From assembly GCA_023266165.1 (NCBI GenBank), contig JAHFRR010000091.1, forward strand, positions 1 to 5,707: a DNA stretch of 5,707 bases, written 5' to 3'. A program made the position numbers and the translations under genes. The notes beneath the pieces are model-generated. The model was given only the letters and a program-made list of their open reading frames with translations, ran no database searches and was not told the origin of the DNA. The DNA is from Thiotrichales bacterium. GTDB lineage: Bacteria; Pseudomonadota; Gammaproteobacteria; Francisellales; CACEW01. Of the stretch, positions 1 to 5,631 are shown in pieces (the first letter of the stretch is position 1; each line of letters begins with the position of its first letter).

Positions 1-201
1 ATTTTTTTCAAAGCCCATCCTGGTGCTCCAACACAGTTGATTCATGTGGAAGCACGAGGGACGTCGTCAAGTCAACATCCTCAAAAATTATTGCTCACCC
101 TGTATGATGCCCAAGGGCAGCCAGACCTCTCTCAGAAAGGCTTTCAGCTATTAGAGCAGATCCAGAGAAATCTGAGCCAGAACCTGGGCCAGGAGCGCTA
201 G
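1..201 (+). CDS. bamC: C-terminal end of a probable BamC-like outer-membrane assembly lipoprotein (5' end outside the window)
   Basis: The first reading frame is open from base 1 to the TAG at 199-201 and gives 66 residues of a protein that begins left of the window. The tail has a beta strand (TQLIHVEARG, about residues 12-21), a second strand (KLLLTLYDAQGQPD, about 32-45) and a final amphipathic helix (GFQLLEQIQRNLSQNL, about 48-63). This strand-turn-helix ending lines up by eye with the C-terminus of E. coli BamC as I remember it (SSLQFIDPKGHTLTQSQ followed by a helix), which closes the second helix-grip domain. BamC is an accessory lipoprotein of the BAM complex. The stop lies 3 nt before hisS, and the hisS ribosome-binding site is inside this gene, so the two are surely co-transcribed. 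The end does not resemble IspG or RodZ, which sit upstream of hisS in E. coli. The lipobox and first domain cannot be seen, so the call is an inference from 66 residues. Confidence 0.5.
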   Translation: MFFKAHPGAPTQLIHVEARGTSSSQHPQKLLLTLYDAQGQPDLSQKGFQLLEQIQRNLSQNLGQER

Positions 202-204
202 CCT

Positions 205-1503
205 ATGAGATTTCAAGCCGTGCGCGGTATGCCAGATCTTTTGCCTGAGGTGTTACCCCGTTGGCAGCATATTGAAGCGATTTTCCGACAGCTGACGCGT
301 TGCTATGGCTTCTCTGAGATCCGCCTGCCCATCTTGGAATCGACAGGGCTATTCAAGCGGGGCGTAGGGGAAGTGACGGATATTGTCGAGAAAGAGATGT
401 ATATCTTTGAAGATCGCAATGGCGATAGCCTGGCGCTCAGGCCTGAGGGCACGGCCGGATGCGTGCGCGCAGCGCTTGAACATGGGCTTATTCACAATCA
501 AGTTCAAAAGTTTTGGTATAGTGGCCCTATGTTTCGGCATGAACGCCCACAGAAGGGTCGATATCGCCAGTTCCATCATCTGGGGTTGGAGGTCTTTGGT
601 GTCGAGACGCCCTTGATCGATGCTGAGCTGATAGGCCTCACAGCTCAGTGCTTCAAGCAATTGAGGCTGTTAGAGTCTGTGAGTTTGGAGATCAATACTC
701 TAGGCACTCCAGAAGATCGGGTGAGCTATCGACATCAGCTGATCCAGTATTTCACTGTGTATCAAGAGCAGTTGGATGACGATTCAAAACGCCGCTTGCA
801 TACCAATCCTTTGCGAATCTTAGACAGTAAGAACCCTGAGCTGCAGGACATCATTGCCAAAGCGCCCCGCATGAGCGAGTGCATGAGTGAGCACTCGCGG
901 GCCAGATTTGAAAAAGTATTAGCTTTATTAAACGCTGGGCAGATAAAATATAAAGTCAACCATCAGCTCGTGCGTGGGTTAGATTATTATAGCCATACGG
1001 TCTTTGAATGGGTGACGCAAACCTTAGGTGCGCAAGGGACGGTGTGCGCTGGAGGGCGTTATGATGGCTTGGTAGAGCAGCTAGGCGGAGCACCTACGCC
1101 AGCGATTGGTTGTGCCATCGGGGTTGAGCGTGTGGCCTTGATGTTGGAAGCGTTAGGGGTCGCCTGTGCCTTTCCTGAAATGCCCAAATGCTATCTCATT
1201 TTTGAAGAAAGTTTAGAGTCCGAGGTGTTTCGATCTGTTTATCAATGGCGTGATCGGTATTCACAGTGTGAATTTATTGTGAATCTTCAGGGTGGAAATT
1301 TTAAGAAGCAATTCCAGCGAGCCCATAAATCTGGGGCAGACTATGCCGTGATATGGGGTGTTGAGGCTTTCAATGCAGGGTGTGTCGATATTAAGTCTTT
1401 GAGAGAAATTGAGGCGCCTGAGCCTGAGCAACAGAGTGTTTCTTTGGCTGAGTGCGAAGATTTTTTGAAAAATTTAAAAATAAATAAAATAAAATTAAAA
1501 TAA
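205..1503 (+). CDS. hisS: Histidyl-tRNA synthetase (class II aminoacyl-tRNA synthetase)
   Basis: This cytoplasmic enzyme activates histidine with ATP and charges tRNA-His. The 432 residues compare with 424 in E. coli, and similarity runs end to end. Visible landmarks are the N-terminal QAVRGMPDLLP (4-14), motif 1 around FSEIRLPILESTGLFKRGVGEVTDIVEKE (36-64, given here only by position and its conserved R, P and E residues), LRPEGTAG (78-85), motif 2 RHERPQKGRYRQFH (111-124), the histidine-binding loop LVRGLDYY (255-262, with R257 matching catalytic R259 of E. coli), GTVCAGGRYDGL (278-289) and motif 3 GCAIGVERV (302-310). The anticodon-binding domain covers about 326-425 and includes GGNFKKQF (363-370). 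The ATG at 205 is preceded by AGGAG (191-195) inside the upstream gene. The last residues (KNLKINKIKLK) are encoded by an A/T repeat tract and extend about six residues past the usual end. Confidence 0.98.
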   Translation: MRFQAVRGMPDLLPEVLPRWQHIEAIFRQLTRCYGFSEIRLPILESTGLFKRGVGEVTDIVEKEMYIFEDRNGDSLALRPEGTAGCVRAALEHGLIHNQVQKFWYSGPMFRHERPQKGRYRQFHHLGLEVFGVETPLIDAELIGLTAQCFKQLRLLESVSLEINTLGTPEDRVSYRHQLIQYFTVYQEQLDDDSKRRLHTNPLRILDSKNPELQDIIAKAPRMSECMSEHSRARFEKVLALLNAGQIKYKVNHQLVRGLDYYSHTVFEWVTQTLGAQGTVCAGGRYDGLVEQLGGAPTPAIGCAIGVERVALMLEALGVACAFPEMPKCYLIFEESLESEVFRSVYQWRDRYSQCEFIVNLQGGNFKKQFQRAHKSGADYAVIWGVEAFNAGCVDIKSLREIEAPEPEQQSVSLAECEDFLKNLKINKIKLK

Positions 1504-1521
1504 AATAAATAAATAAAATAA
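1468..1521 (+). repeat. A/T-only TAAA/TAAAA low-complexity tract spanning the hisS stop and the hisS-yfgM gap
   Basis: These 54 bases contain no G or C and consist mostly of irregular TAAA and TAAAA units. The tract encodes the last 11 residues of HisS, includes its TAA (1501-1503) and fills the gap up to the yfgM ribosome-binding site. Such a run is prone to slippage. It could also act as an A/U-rich translation enhancer for yfgM. TTGAAA (1465-1470) followed by TAAAAT (1490-1495) could be a weak internal promoter, but the 19-nt spacer is long and TAAAAT words are expected by chance here. Confidence 0.8.
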
Positions 1522-1532
1522 GGGAGAGCAGC

Positions 1533-2156
1533 ATGTCACATATTGATGATCAAGAACGGGTTGAGCAGATCAAAGCGTGGTGGAAAAAGTATGGGAACTT
1601 CTGTTTGGGAGGCCTGGTCATTGCGATGCTGGCGATTTCAGGTTGGCAGTATTGGAGTCGGCATACTCAAATGCTGCAAGAGGAGGCTTCCAGCCTTTAT
1701 CAAACCATGCTGTATCAAGAATACGCGGAGGATATCACGGGAGCGTCAAAAACAGCAAACCAGCTGATTGGACAGTATAGCGATACCATGTATGCCAATT
1801 TTGCAGCGCTGTATCTTGCAGGAAATGAGGCGACCTCTGGGCAGTATGACACTGCCGTGGCGCAGCTCAATTGGGTGATTGTGCATGCTTCGGAGAATAC
1901 GATGGTGACAGACTTGGCACGTTTGAGATTAGCACGTTTGAATCTGGCCATGCAAAATCCGCAGGCAGCATTGAATACGCTTTCGCAGGTCTCAACGGAC
2001 AGTGCAATGAAGTTTGAAATTACAGGAGATGCCGAGGTGGCTCTGGGGCAGATCGCAGCTGCCAAACAGGCCTATCAACAAGCGATGATGGCTTTGCCCC
2101 CCGAGTCTCAAGAGGCATCGATGATTCAGATGAAGTTGTATCAGTTGCCAGCATAG
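1533..2156 (+). CDS. yfgM: YfgM: membrane-anchored TPR-like periplasmic protein, ancillary SecYEG translocon subunit
   Basis: In E. coli, YfgM is a single-span inner-membrane protein that associates with SecYEG and the chaperone PpiD and has a periplasmic TPR-like domain. This 207-residue protein is almost the same length (E. coli 206) and has the same build. It has a short charged cytoplasmic N-terminus (DDQERVEQIKAWWKKYG, 5-21), one membrane segment (about 22-41, ending GWQYWSRH as in E. coli GWRYWNSH), and then Ala/Leu/Gln-rich helical repeats (about 47-190). It closes with MIQMKLYQLPA, like E. coli MMQMKINNLSI. LARLRLARLNLAM (128-140) is the typical central helix. The ATG at 1533 has GGGAG (1522-1526) 6 nt upstream. 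It lies 29 nt after hisS and 25 nt before bamB, as in the conserved cluster. Confidence 0.93.
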   Translation: MSHIDDQERVEQIKAWWKKYGNFCLGGLVIAMLAISGWQYWSRHTQMLQEEASSLYQTMLYQEYAEDITGASKTANQLIGQYSDTMYANFAALYLAGNEATSGQYDTAVAQLNWVIVHASENTMVTDLARLRLARLNLAMQNPQAALNTLSQVSTDSAMKFEITGDAEVALGQIAAAKQAYQQAMMALPPESQEASMIQMKLYQLPA

Positions 2157-2171
2157 GTCTTATTTTATAAC

Positions 2172-2175
2172 GAGG
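2172..2175 (+). promoter_or_regulatory. Ribosome-binding site that sets the bamB start
   Basis: GAGG is followed by TTG (2176), ATG (2179) and ATG (2182) in the same frame. Spacing is 6 nt to the ATG at 2182, 3 nt to 2179 and 0 to the TTG. The ATG at 2182 is therefore the best start. It gives a normal lipoprotein signal beginning MKFLKP. Confidence 0.65.
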
Positions 2176-2181
2176 TTGATG

Positions 2182-3372
2182 ATGAAGTTTTTAAAACCTG
2201 TCCTATGGATTGCGGGTATGGGTGTGTTGACGCTCGGGCTCTCAGGGTGCGGTGCCAAGAGCAACGTGCCGCCCCCGATGCCTTTAAGCGACAACGTGCC
2301 GCATCAGATCACTGTCCAGATCACTCAGTCGATGCGTGTTGGGTCTGGCACATCCAGTCAGGCACTCAGGTTATCTCCGTGTGTGGGGCAAGCTCAGATG
2401 ATTGTCCCGAGTTTTTCAGGGAAGCTCACGAGCCTGGTGTTGGGCGCGCGTTGGGTGATGTGGTCTGTAGACTTGCCAGAGAACATTTCCAGCACCCCTA
2501 CGCTTTCAGGGGATGCGGTTTATGTTGGGACATTGCAAGGCAGTCTTTATGCCATCAACCATTTGACAGGCGCTGTATTATGGCATGTGAGCCTACCCAG
2601 CTCCCTGTATGCCGCGCCGAGTGTGTCAGGGCATACGGTTGTTGTGCAGGTGCACGATGGCTCTGTCATCGCCTTTGCCACACAGACAGGCAAACAGCTT
2701 TGGGCGTATCACCCACATCAGCCACATTTGTTGCTTGAAGGGGATGCTTCTCCCGCTATCTTAGGCAATACGGTGTTTGTGGGGTTACACAGTGGGGTAT
2801 TGGTGGCTTTGAGTTTAGCCACAGGGCATGCCATGTGGAGCGAGCCAGTCGCGATTCCTGTGGGCAGCTCTCAGGTGTCTCGTATGGTGGATATTGTTGC
2901 CAATCCTGTTGTGGATGCCCAAAGGGGTATGGTGTTTGCGGGGAGCTATCAAGGGAATCTGGTCGCGATGAACAGTACTTCAGGCAAGATCCTTTGGTCG
3001 ATTCCCTCTTCTCTTTCAGAAAATTTTATTATTCATCAGGGGATGCTCTATCTCACCACAGTGTCAGGGGCGATTGAAGGGGTGGATGAAAATACGGGGA
3101 AAGTGGCCTTTGTGCAAGCAGGCCTAGAATATCGTTCTATCTCTTCTCCTGTCTTTGTGGGAGATGTCTTGGCCGTCTCTGATTATCAGGGATATATTCA
3201 CTTTTTAGATCCTGAAAATGGGAGGTTGCTGGCCCGTGTAAGACCCGTGTCGTCCCCCATGAGTGGCCCAGGTGTGGTGGCCCAGGGTCAGGTGTTTTTT
3301 GAAAGCGTCGAAGGGAATCTGATTGCGCTGAAGCCAGACCAGAGTGCTGATTCAGCCTTGGGTGCCGTATGA
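2182..3372 (+). CDS. bamB: BamB: outer-membrane lipoprotein beta-propeller of the BAM complex
   Basis: BamB is an accessory lipoprotein that binds BamA and helps insert beta-barrel proteins into the outer membrane. The 396-residue precursor starts with a type II signal peptide: MKFLKP, a hydrophobic core, and the lipobox LSGC with Cys23. Gly at +2 is compatible with outer-membrane sorting. The rest is a repeated propeller pattern of PQQ/WD-like blades, each with a 'VYVG..G.LYAIN..TG..LW' signature: about 111-135, 152-175, 197-220, 249-272, 288-311, 329-350 and 370-384. The stretch VDIVANPVV to GNLVAMNSTSGKILWS (236-273) aligns closely with E. coli SDVDTTPVV to GNLTALDLRSGQIMWK. E. coli BamB is 392 residues. 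The BamA-contact loop reads LLLEG (183-187), where E. coli has LSLRG. The gene ends in an ATGA overlap with der. Confidence 0.93.
   Translation: MKFLKPVLWIAGMGVLTLGLSGCGAKSNVPPPMPLSDNVPHQITVQITQSMRVGSGTSSQALRLSPCVGQAQMIVPSFSGKLTSLVLGARWVMWSVDLPENISSTPTLSGDAVYVGTLQGSLYAINHLTGAVLWHVSLPSSLYAAPSVSGHTVVVQVHDGSVIAFATQTGKQLWAYHPHQPHLLLEGDASPAILGNTVFVGLHSGVLVALSLATGHAMWSEPVAIPVGSSQVSRMVDIVANPVVDAQRGMVFAGSYQGNLVAMNSTSGKILWSIPSSLSENFIIHQGMLYLTTVSGAIEGVDENTGKVAFVQAGLEYRSISSPVFVGDVLAVSDYQGYIHFLDPENGRLLARVRPVSSPMSGPGVVAQGQVFFESVEGNLIALKPDQSADSALGAV
3369..3372 (+). promoter_or_regulatory. ATGA stop/start overlap coupling bamB and der
   Basis: The der ATG (3369-3371) and the bamB TGA (3370-3372) share bases. 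There is no strong Shine-Dalgarno sequence upstream; TTGGG at 3358-3362 is the nearest G-rich run. Translation of der probably depends on ribosomes finishing bamB. Confidence 0.8.
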
Positions 3373-4778
3373 TCCCCACGCTGGCTTTAGTCGGCCGTCC
3401 GAATGTCGGAAAGTCCACGCTCTTTAATGCCTTCACGCATTCGCGCGATGCCTTGGTCGCCAATATCCCCGGGGTCACTCGCGATAGGCAATATGGGCGA
3501 GGCATGCTGGAAGATCAAGCCTTTATTGTGATTGATACGGGTGGGATTGCGGATGAGGATCAAGTGGCTGCGCTCATTACCCAGCAAGTTGAGAGCGCGA
3601 TTGCTGAGGCGGATCTGGTCTTATTCGTGGTGGATGGCCGTGCGGGGATCAATACGGGAGATCATGAGATTGCCCAGATGCTCAGGCGTCATGCCAAGCC
3701 CGTCATGGTTGTGGTGAATAAAACAGATGGTTTAGATGAGCTTGTGGTTGCCAGTGATTTCTATCAGCTGGGTTTTGCAGAGGTGATGCCTGTGGCGGCG
3801 AGTCACCGGCGAGGGACGTTGTCTCTCTTGACGAGCGCCCTGGAAAAGACCCGAGAAACTCGCCCTCAGATCGAAGACAGCAATCCCTTAGAGGGTAGCG
3901 ATCGGGAATATATCCGTTTTGCCATCATAGGTCGCCCCAACGTGGGTAAGTCAACGCTGACCAATCGAATCCTAGGGGAGCCGAGGGTGCTCACCTTGGA
4001 TTTGCCTGGCACAACAACCGATAGCATCTATATTCCTTTTGAGCGTCATGGTGCGCCGTATGTGATTGTGGACACCGCGGGTGTTCGTCGCAAAAGCCGT
4101 GTGGATAATCTGGTTGAGAAGTTTTCGGTGATTAAAACCCTGGATGCCATTGAGAAAGTCGATGTGATTGTGATGCTCTTGGATGCGCGAGAAGGCTTGA
4201 CGGAACAAGACATGCATTTGATGGGGCATTGTTTGAATGCAGGGCGCGCGTTGATTTTGGCCGTGAATAAATGGGATGGTTTGAGTGAAGAGCAAAAGCG
4301 CGGTGTGAGGGATGCTATCGATCGCAAACTTGCGTTTCTATCAGATTTTGTTGAAATCTTCTATATCTCTGCTGAGCATGGGACTGCCGTAGGAGATTTG
4401 TTTCCGGCAATTCATCGTGCGTACGCCTCTTCCAAGCTCACTGTGAGCCCCTCTCAGCTGACCAAAGTGCTTGAGCAGGCCTTAAGTGATCATGCCCCGC
4501 CTATGGTGCAAGGACGGCGCGTGAAGCTGCGTTATGCCCATATGGGTGGTCAATACCCCCCTATGATTATTATTCACGGTACCCAAACAGATCAGCTGTC
4601 AGAAGATTATCAGCGTTATCTGATGAATCAGTTTAGAGTTGCCTTTAAAGTGGTGGGGAGCCCAATTCGCCTGGAGTTGCGTTCGACAGAAAATCCTTTT
4701 GCGGGCAAAAAAAATAAATTGACGCCGCATCAAGAGTTCAAGCGTAAACGTTTACTGCGCTTTGTCAAGAAAAAATAA
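3369..4778 (+). CDS. der: Der (EngA): tandem double GTPase for 50S ribosome assembly
   Basis: Der is an essential GTPase that binds the 50S subunit during its maturation. The 469 residues hold two G domains and a KH-like domain. GD1: G1 GRPNVGKST (9-17), G2 GVTRD (35-39), G3 DTGG (56-59), G4 NKTD (117-120), G5 AAS (143-145). GD2: G1 GRPNVGKST (188-196), G2 PGTTTDS (213-219), G3 DTAG (235-238), G4 NKWD (300-303), G5 SAEH (334-337). The KH-like domain covers about 355-440 and includes GRRVKLRYAHMGG (382-394). A basic tail follows, ending KRKRLLRFVKKK. The acidic linker between the G domains is short (about 161-181), which accounts for most of the difference from E. coli (490 residues). In GD2 the usual Arg of GTTRDS is Thr217, while GD1 keeps its Arg. 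The start overlaps bamB, so coupling is likely. Confidence 0.98.
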   Translation: MIPTLALVGRPNVGKSTLFNAFTHSRDALVANIPGVTRDRQYGRGMLEDQAFIVIDTGGIADEDQVAALITQQVESAIAEADLVLFVVDGRAGINTGDHEIAQMLRRHAKPVMVVVNKTDGLDELVVASDFYQLGFAEVMPVAASHRRGTLSLLTSALEKTRETRPQIEDSNPLEGSDREYIRFAIIGRPNVGKSTLTNRILGEPRVLTLDLPGTTTDSIYIPFERHGAPYVIVDTAGVRRKSRVDNLVEKFSVIKTLDAIEKVDVIVMLLDAREGLTEQDMHLMGHCLNAGRALILAVNKWDGLSEEQKRGVRDAIDRKLAFLSDFVEIFYISAEHGTAVGDLFPAIHRAYASSKLTVSPSQLTKVLEQALSDHAPPMVQGRRVKLRYAHMGGQYPPMIIIHGTQTDQLSEDYQRYLMNQFRVAFKVVGSPIRLELRSTENPFAGKKNKLTPHQEFKRKRLLRFVKKK

Positions 4779-4781
4779 GGG
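4776..4781 (+). promoter_or_regulatory. Ribosome-binding site of hda, overlapping the der stop
   Basis: TAAGGG contains the der TAA (4776-4778) and a Shine-Dalgarno-like AAGGG that ends 4 nt before the ATG at 4786. This favours the ATG over an in-frame TTG at 4762, which lies inside der and would add eight residues with no counterpart in the family. Confidence 0.6.
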
Positions 4782-4785
4782 TATC

Positions 4786-5391
4786 ATGATTCAGCAGCCT
4801 TTGGATCTCGCGTTCTCCCGCCCGCTCAGCTTTGATGACTTTATTGTGGGAGAGAACGAAGCTCTACTCGCTCGTCTGAAAAACCTGGAGAATGACCCGC
4901 CTCAAACAGGTCTCTATCTCGCAGGCCCCAAAGGGTCGGGGAAGACGTTGCTGTTGCAGATTCTCAAAGCGTATCATCAAGATAAAGTTTTTTGCTTGGA
5001 TCCTTTGGAAAGCTGGCTTGCAGAGCATGGCGAGTTGGCTGTGTTTGCGCTGTTTAATCAACTGATTGACTTAGGCATTTGCCCTATTTTTGCATCAGAA
5101 AAGTTGCCAGATCAATGGGGTCTTACCTTGCCAGATCTTAAATCCAGATTATTATGGGGCAGTGTGTATCAAGTCCAGCCTTTGGATGAGAAGTTCTATC
5201 CTGAGGTTTTGCAGAAAGCCGCCGCGCGCGCAGGCATGAGTCTGCCCCCAGATGTCGCCCATTTCCTCTATACCCGCATGCTGCGAGATCTTTCAGCGCT
5301 ACCTTCTCTTATTGCTATTTTGTCTCAAGCAAGCCTAGAGTCCAAAAGGCGCCTGACGGTGCCGTTTGTGAAAGAGGTGTTGGGGGTGTGA
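4786..5391 (+). CDS. hda: Hda: DnaA-related AAA+ protein for regulatory inactivation of DnaA (shortened form)
   Basis: Hda, bound to the DNA-loaded sliding clamp, stimulates ATP hydrolysis by DnaA and so prevents re-initiation of replication. The 201 residues compare with 233 in E. coli. The N-terminal QQPLDLAF (3-10) fits a clamp-binding motif and matches the position of E. coli QLSLPL. Next come FDDFIVGENEALL (16-28), Walker A GPKGSGKT (47-54, more canonical than E. coli EGAGRS), a Walker-B-like VFCLDPLE (68-75), sensor-1 region PIFASEKLP (100-108), and LPDLKSRLLWG (115-125) with Box VII arginine R121 matching E. coli R153. RDLSAL (167-172) is the sensor-2 area, and the end KRRLTVPFVKEVLGV matches E. 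coli QRKLTIPFVKEILKL. About 27 residues are missing between Walker A and Walker B. It sits 7 nt after der, so it is probably the last gene of the operon; in E. coli hda lies elsewhere. Another DnaA-domain protein is possible but less likely. Confidence 0.88.
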   Translation: MIQQPLDLAFSRPLSFDDFIVGENEALLARLKNLENDPPQTGLYLAGPKGSGKTLLLQILKAYHQDKVFCLDPLESWLAEHGELAVFALFNQLIDLGICPIFASEKLPDQWGLTLPDLKSRLLWGSVYQVQPLDEKFYPEVLQKAAARAGMSLPPDVAHFLYTRMLRDLSALPSLIAILSQASLESKRRLTVPFVKEVLGV

Positions 5392-5410
5392 TAAAAAATG
5401 ATAGGTTGTA

Positions 5411-5442
5411 TTGAATTTTAAACTTTGTTGCTATATTATAAT
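5411..5442 (+). promoter_or_regulatory. Candidate sigma-70 promoter for the Rpn-family remnant
   Basis: The hda-rpn gap changes sharply to A/T-rich sequence. TTGAAT (5411-5416) could be a -35. There are two possible -10 boxes: an extended TGCTATATT (5429-5437), which leaves a 15-nt spacer, and a perfect TATAAT (5437-5442), which leaves a long 20-nt spacer. Transcription would begin near 5444 or 5449 respectively. The boxes are seen; their use is inferred. Confidence 0.45.
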
Positions 5443-5460
5443 CTCCATTATTCAATGGAG
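5443..5460 (+). promoter_or_regulatory. Perfect 7-bp inverted repeat over the ribosome-binding site of the Rpn-family gene
   Basis: CTCCATT (5443-5449), a 4-nt ATTC loop and AATGGAG (5454-5460) form a perfect dyad. The right arm contains most of the GGAGG Shine-Dalgarno (5457-5461), which lies 5 nt before the ATG at 5467. In RNA made by read-through from hda, the site would be paired and blocked. In RNA started near 5449 from the TATAAT box, the left arm would be absent and the site free. It could instead be a DNA operator at the start site. No T-run follows, so it is not an intrinsic terminator. Confidence 0.6.
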
Positions 5461-5466
5461 GCCCGC

Positions 5467-5631
5467 ATGTCGAAAAAACTACCGAAACGGGTTCAAACCG
5501 CTGAGCAGATTCAGAATCCACATGATGCGTTATTTAAAGCGATGTGCGAGGATATTTCTGTGGCGATTGACTTGCTGAAGGCGGCGTTGCCTCAGGAGAT
5601 TTTTGGGCTCTATGTTGTTTTGAGTGGGTAA
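5467..5631 (+). CDS. N-terminal remnant of an Rpn-family nuclease / putative transposase (PD-(D/E)XK, Transposase_31)
   Basis: This 54-residue frame begins MSKKLPKRVQ. Residues 17-45 (NPHDALFKAMCED, then a helix ending LLKAALPQEI) match the start of Rpn-family proteins, which typically read 'NPHDxLFKxxxxDPxxAxxFLxxxLPxEI'. Full-length members are about 250-320 residues, with PD-(D/E)XK nuclease residues further along; some promote recA-independent recombination or act in phage defence. Here the match ends after about residue 46, and the sequence finishes GLYVVLSG at a TAA. None of the three + frames beyond the stop resumes an Rpn-like sequence before the window ends. No nuclease active site is present, so this is best read as a decayed gene, although it keeps a good ribosome-binding site (GGAGG, 5457-5461). 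The ATG at 5467 is chosen over an in-frame TTG at 5425 because of that site. Confidence 0.65.
   Translation: MSKKLPKRVQTAEQIQNPHDALFKAMCEDISVAIDLLKAALPQEIFGLYVVLSG

Noticed and set aside
349..660. Minus-strand open frame of about 103 codons inside hisS
   Set aside because: It lies opposite strongly conserved HisRS motifs, has no recognisable product and no promoter context; it is a shadow of the coding strand.
1715..2065. Minus-strand open frame of about 116 codons inside yfgM
   Set aside because: It is antisense to a well-supported YfgM. Its Cys- and Ser-rich composition is typical of antisense translation.
2205..2738. Plus-strand frame of about 177 codons in another frame within bamB
   Set aside because: Cys- and Arg-rich translation with no family resemblance, covering BamB propeller blades that are clearly coding in their own frame.
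3137..3505. Minus-strand open frame of about 122 codons across the bamB-der junction
   Set aside because: It runs antisense to the BamB C-terminus and the Der Walker region, both well conserved. The translation resembles no family known to me.
3972..4327. Two overlapping minus-strand frames inside der
   Set aside because: Both are antisense to GD2 of Der, including its G2, G3 and G4 motifs; nothing recognisable is encoded.
3369..4778. The two near-identical GRPNVGKST segments in der as a recent duplication or repeat
   Set aside because: Tandem G domains are the normal architecture of Der/EngA, and the DNA of the two copies has diverged.
5392..5460. Intrinsic terminator after hda
   Set aside because: The only good hairpin (5443-5460) is not followed by a T-run on either strand and overlaps a ribosome-binding site, so it does not fit a terminator.
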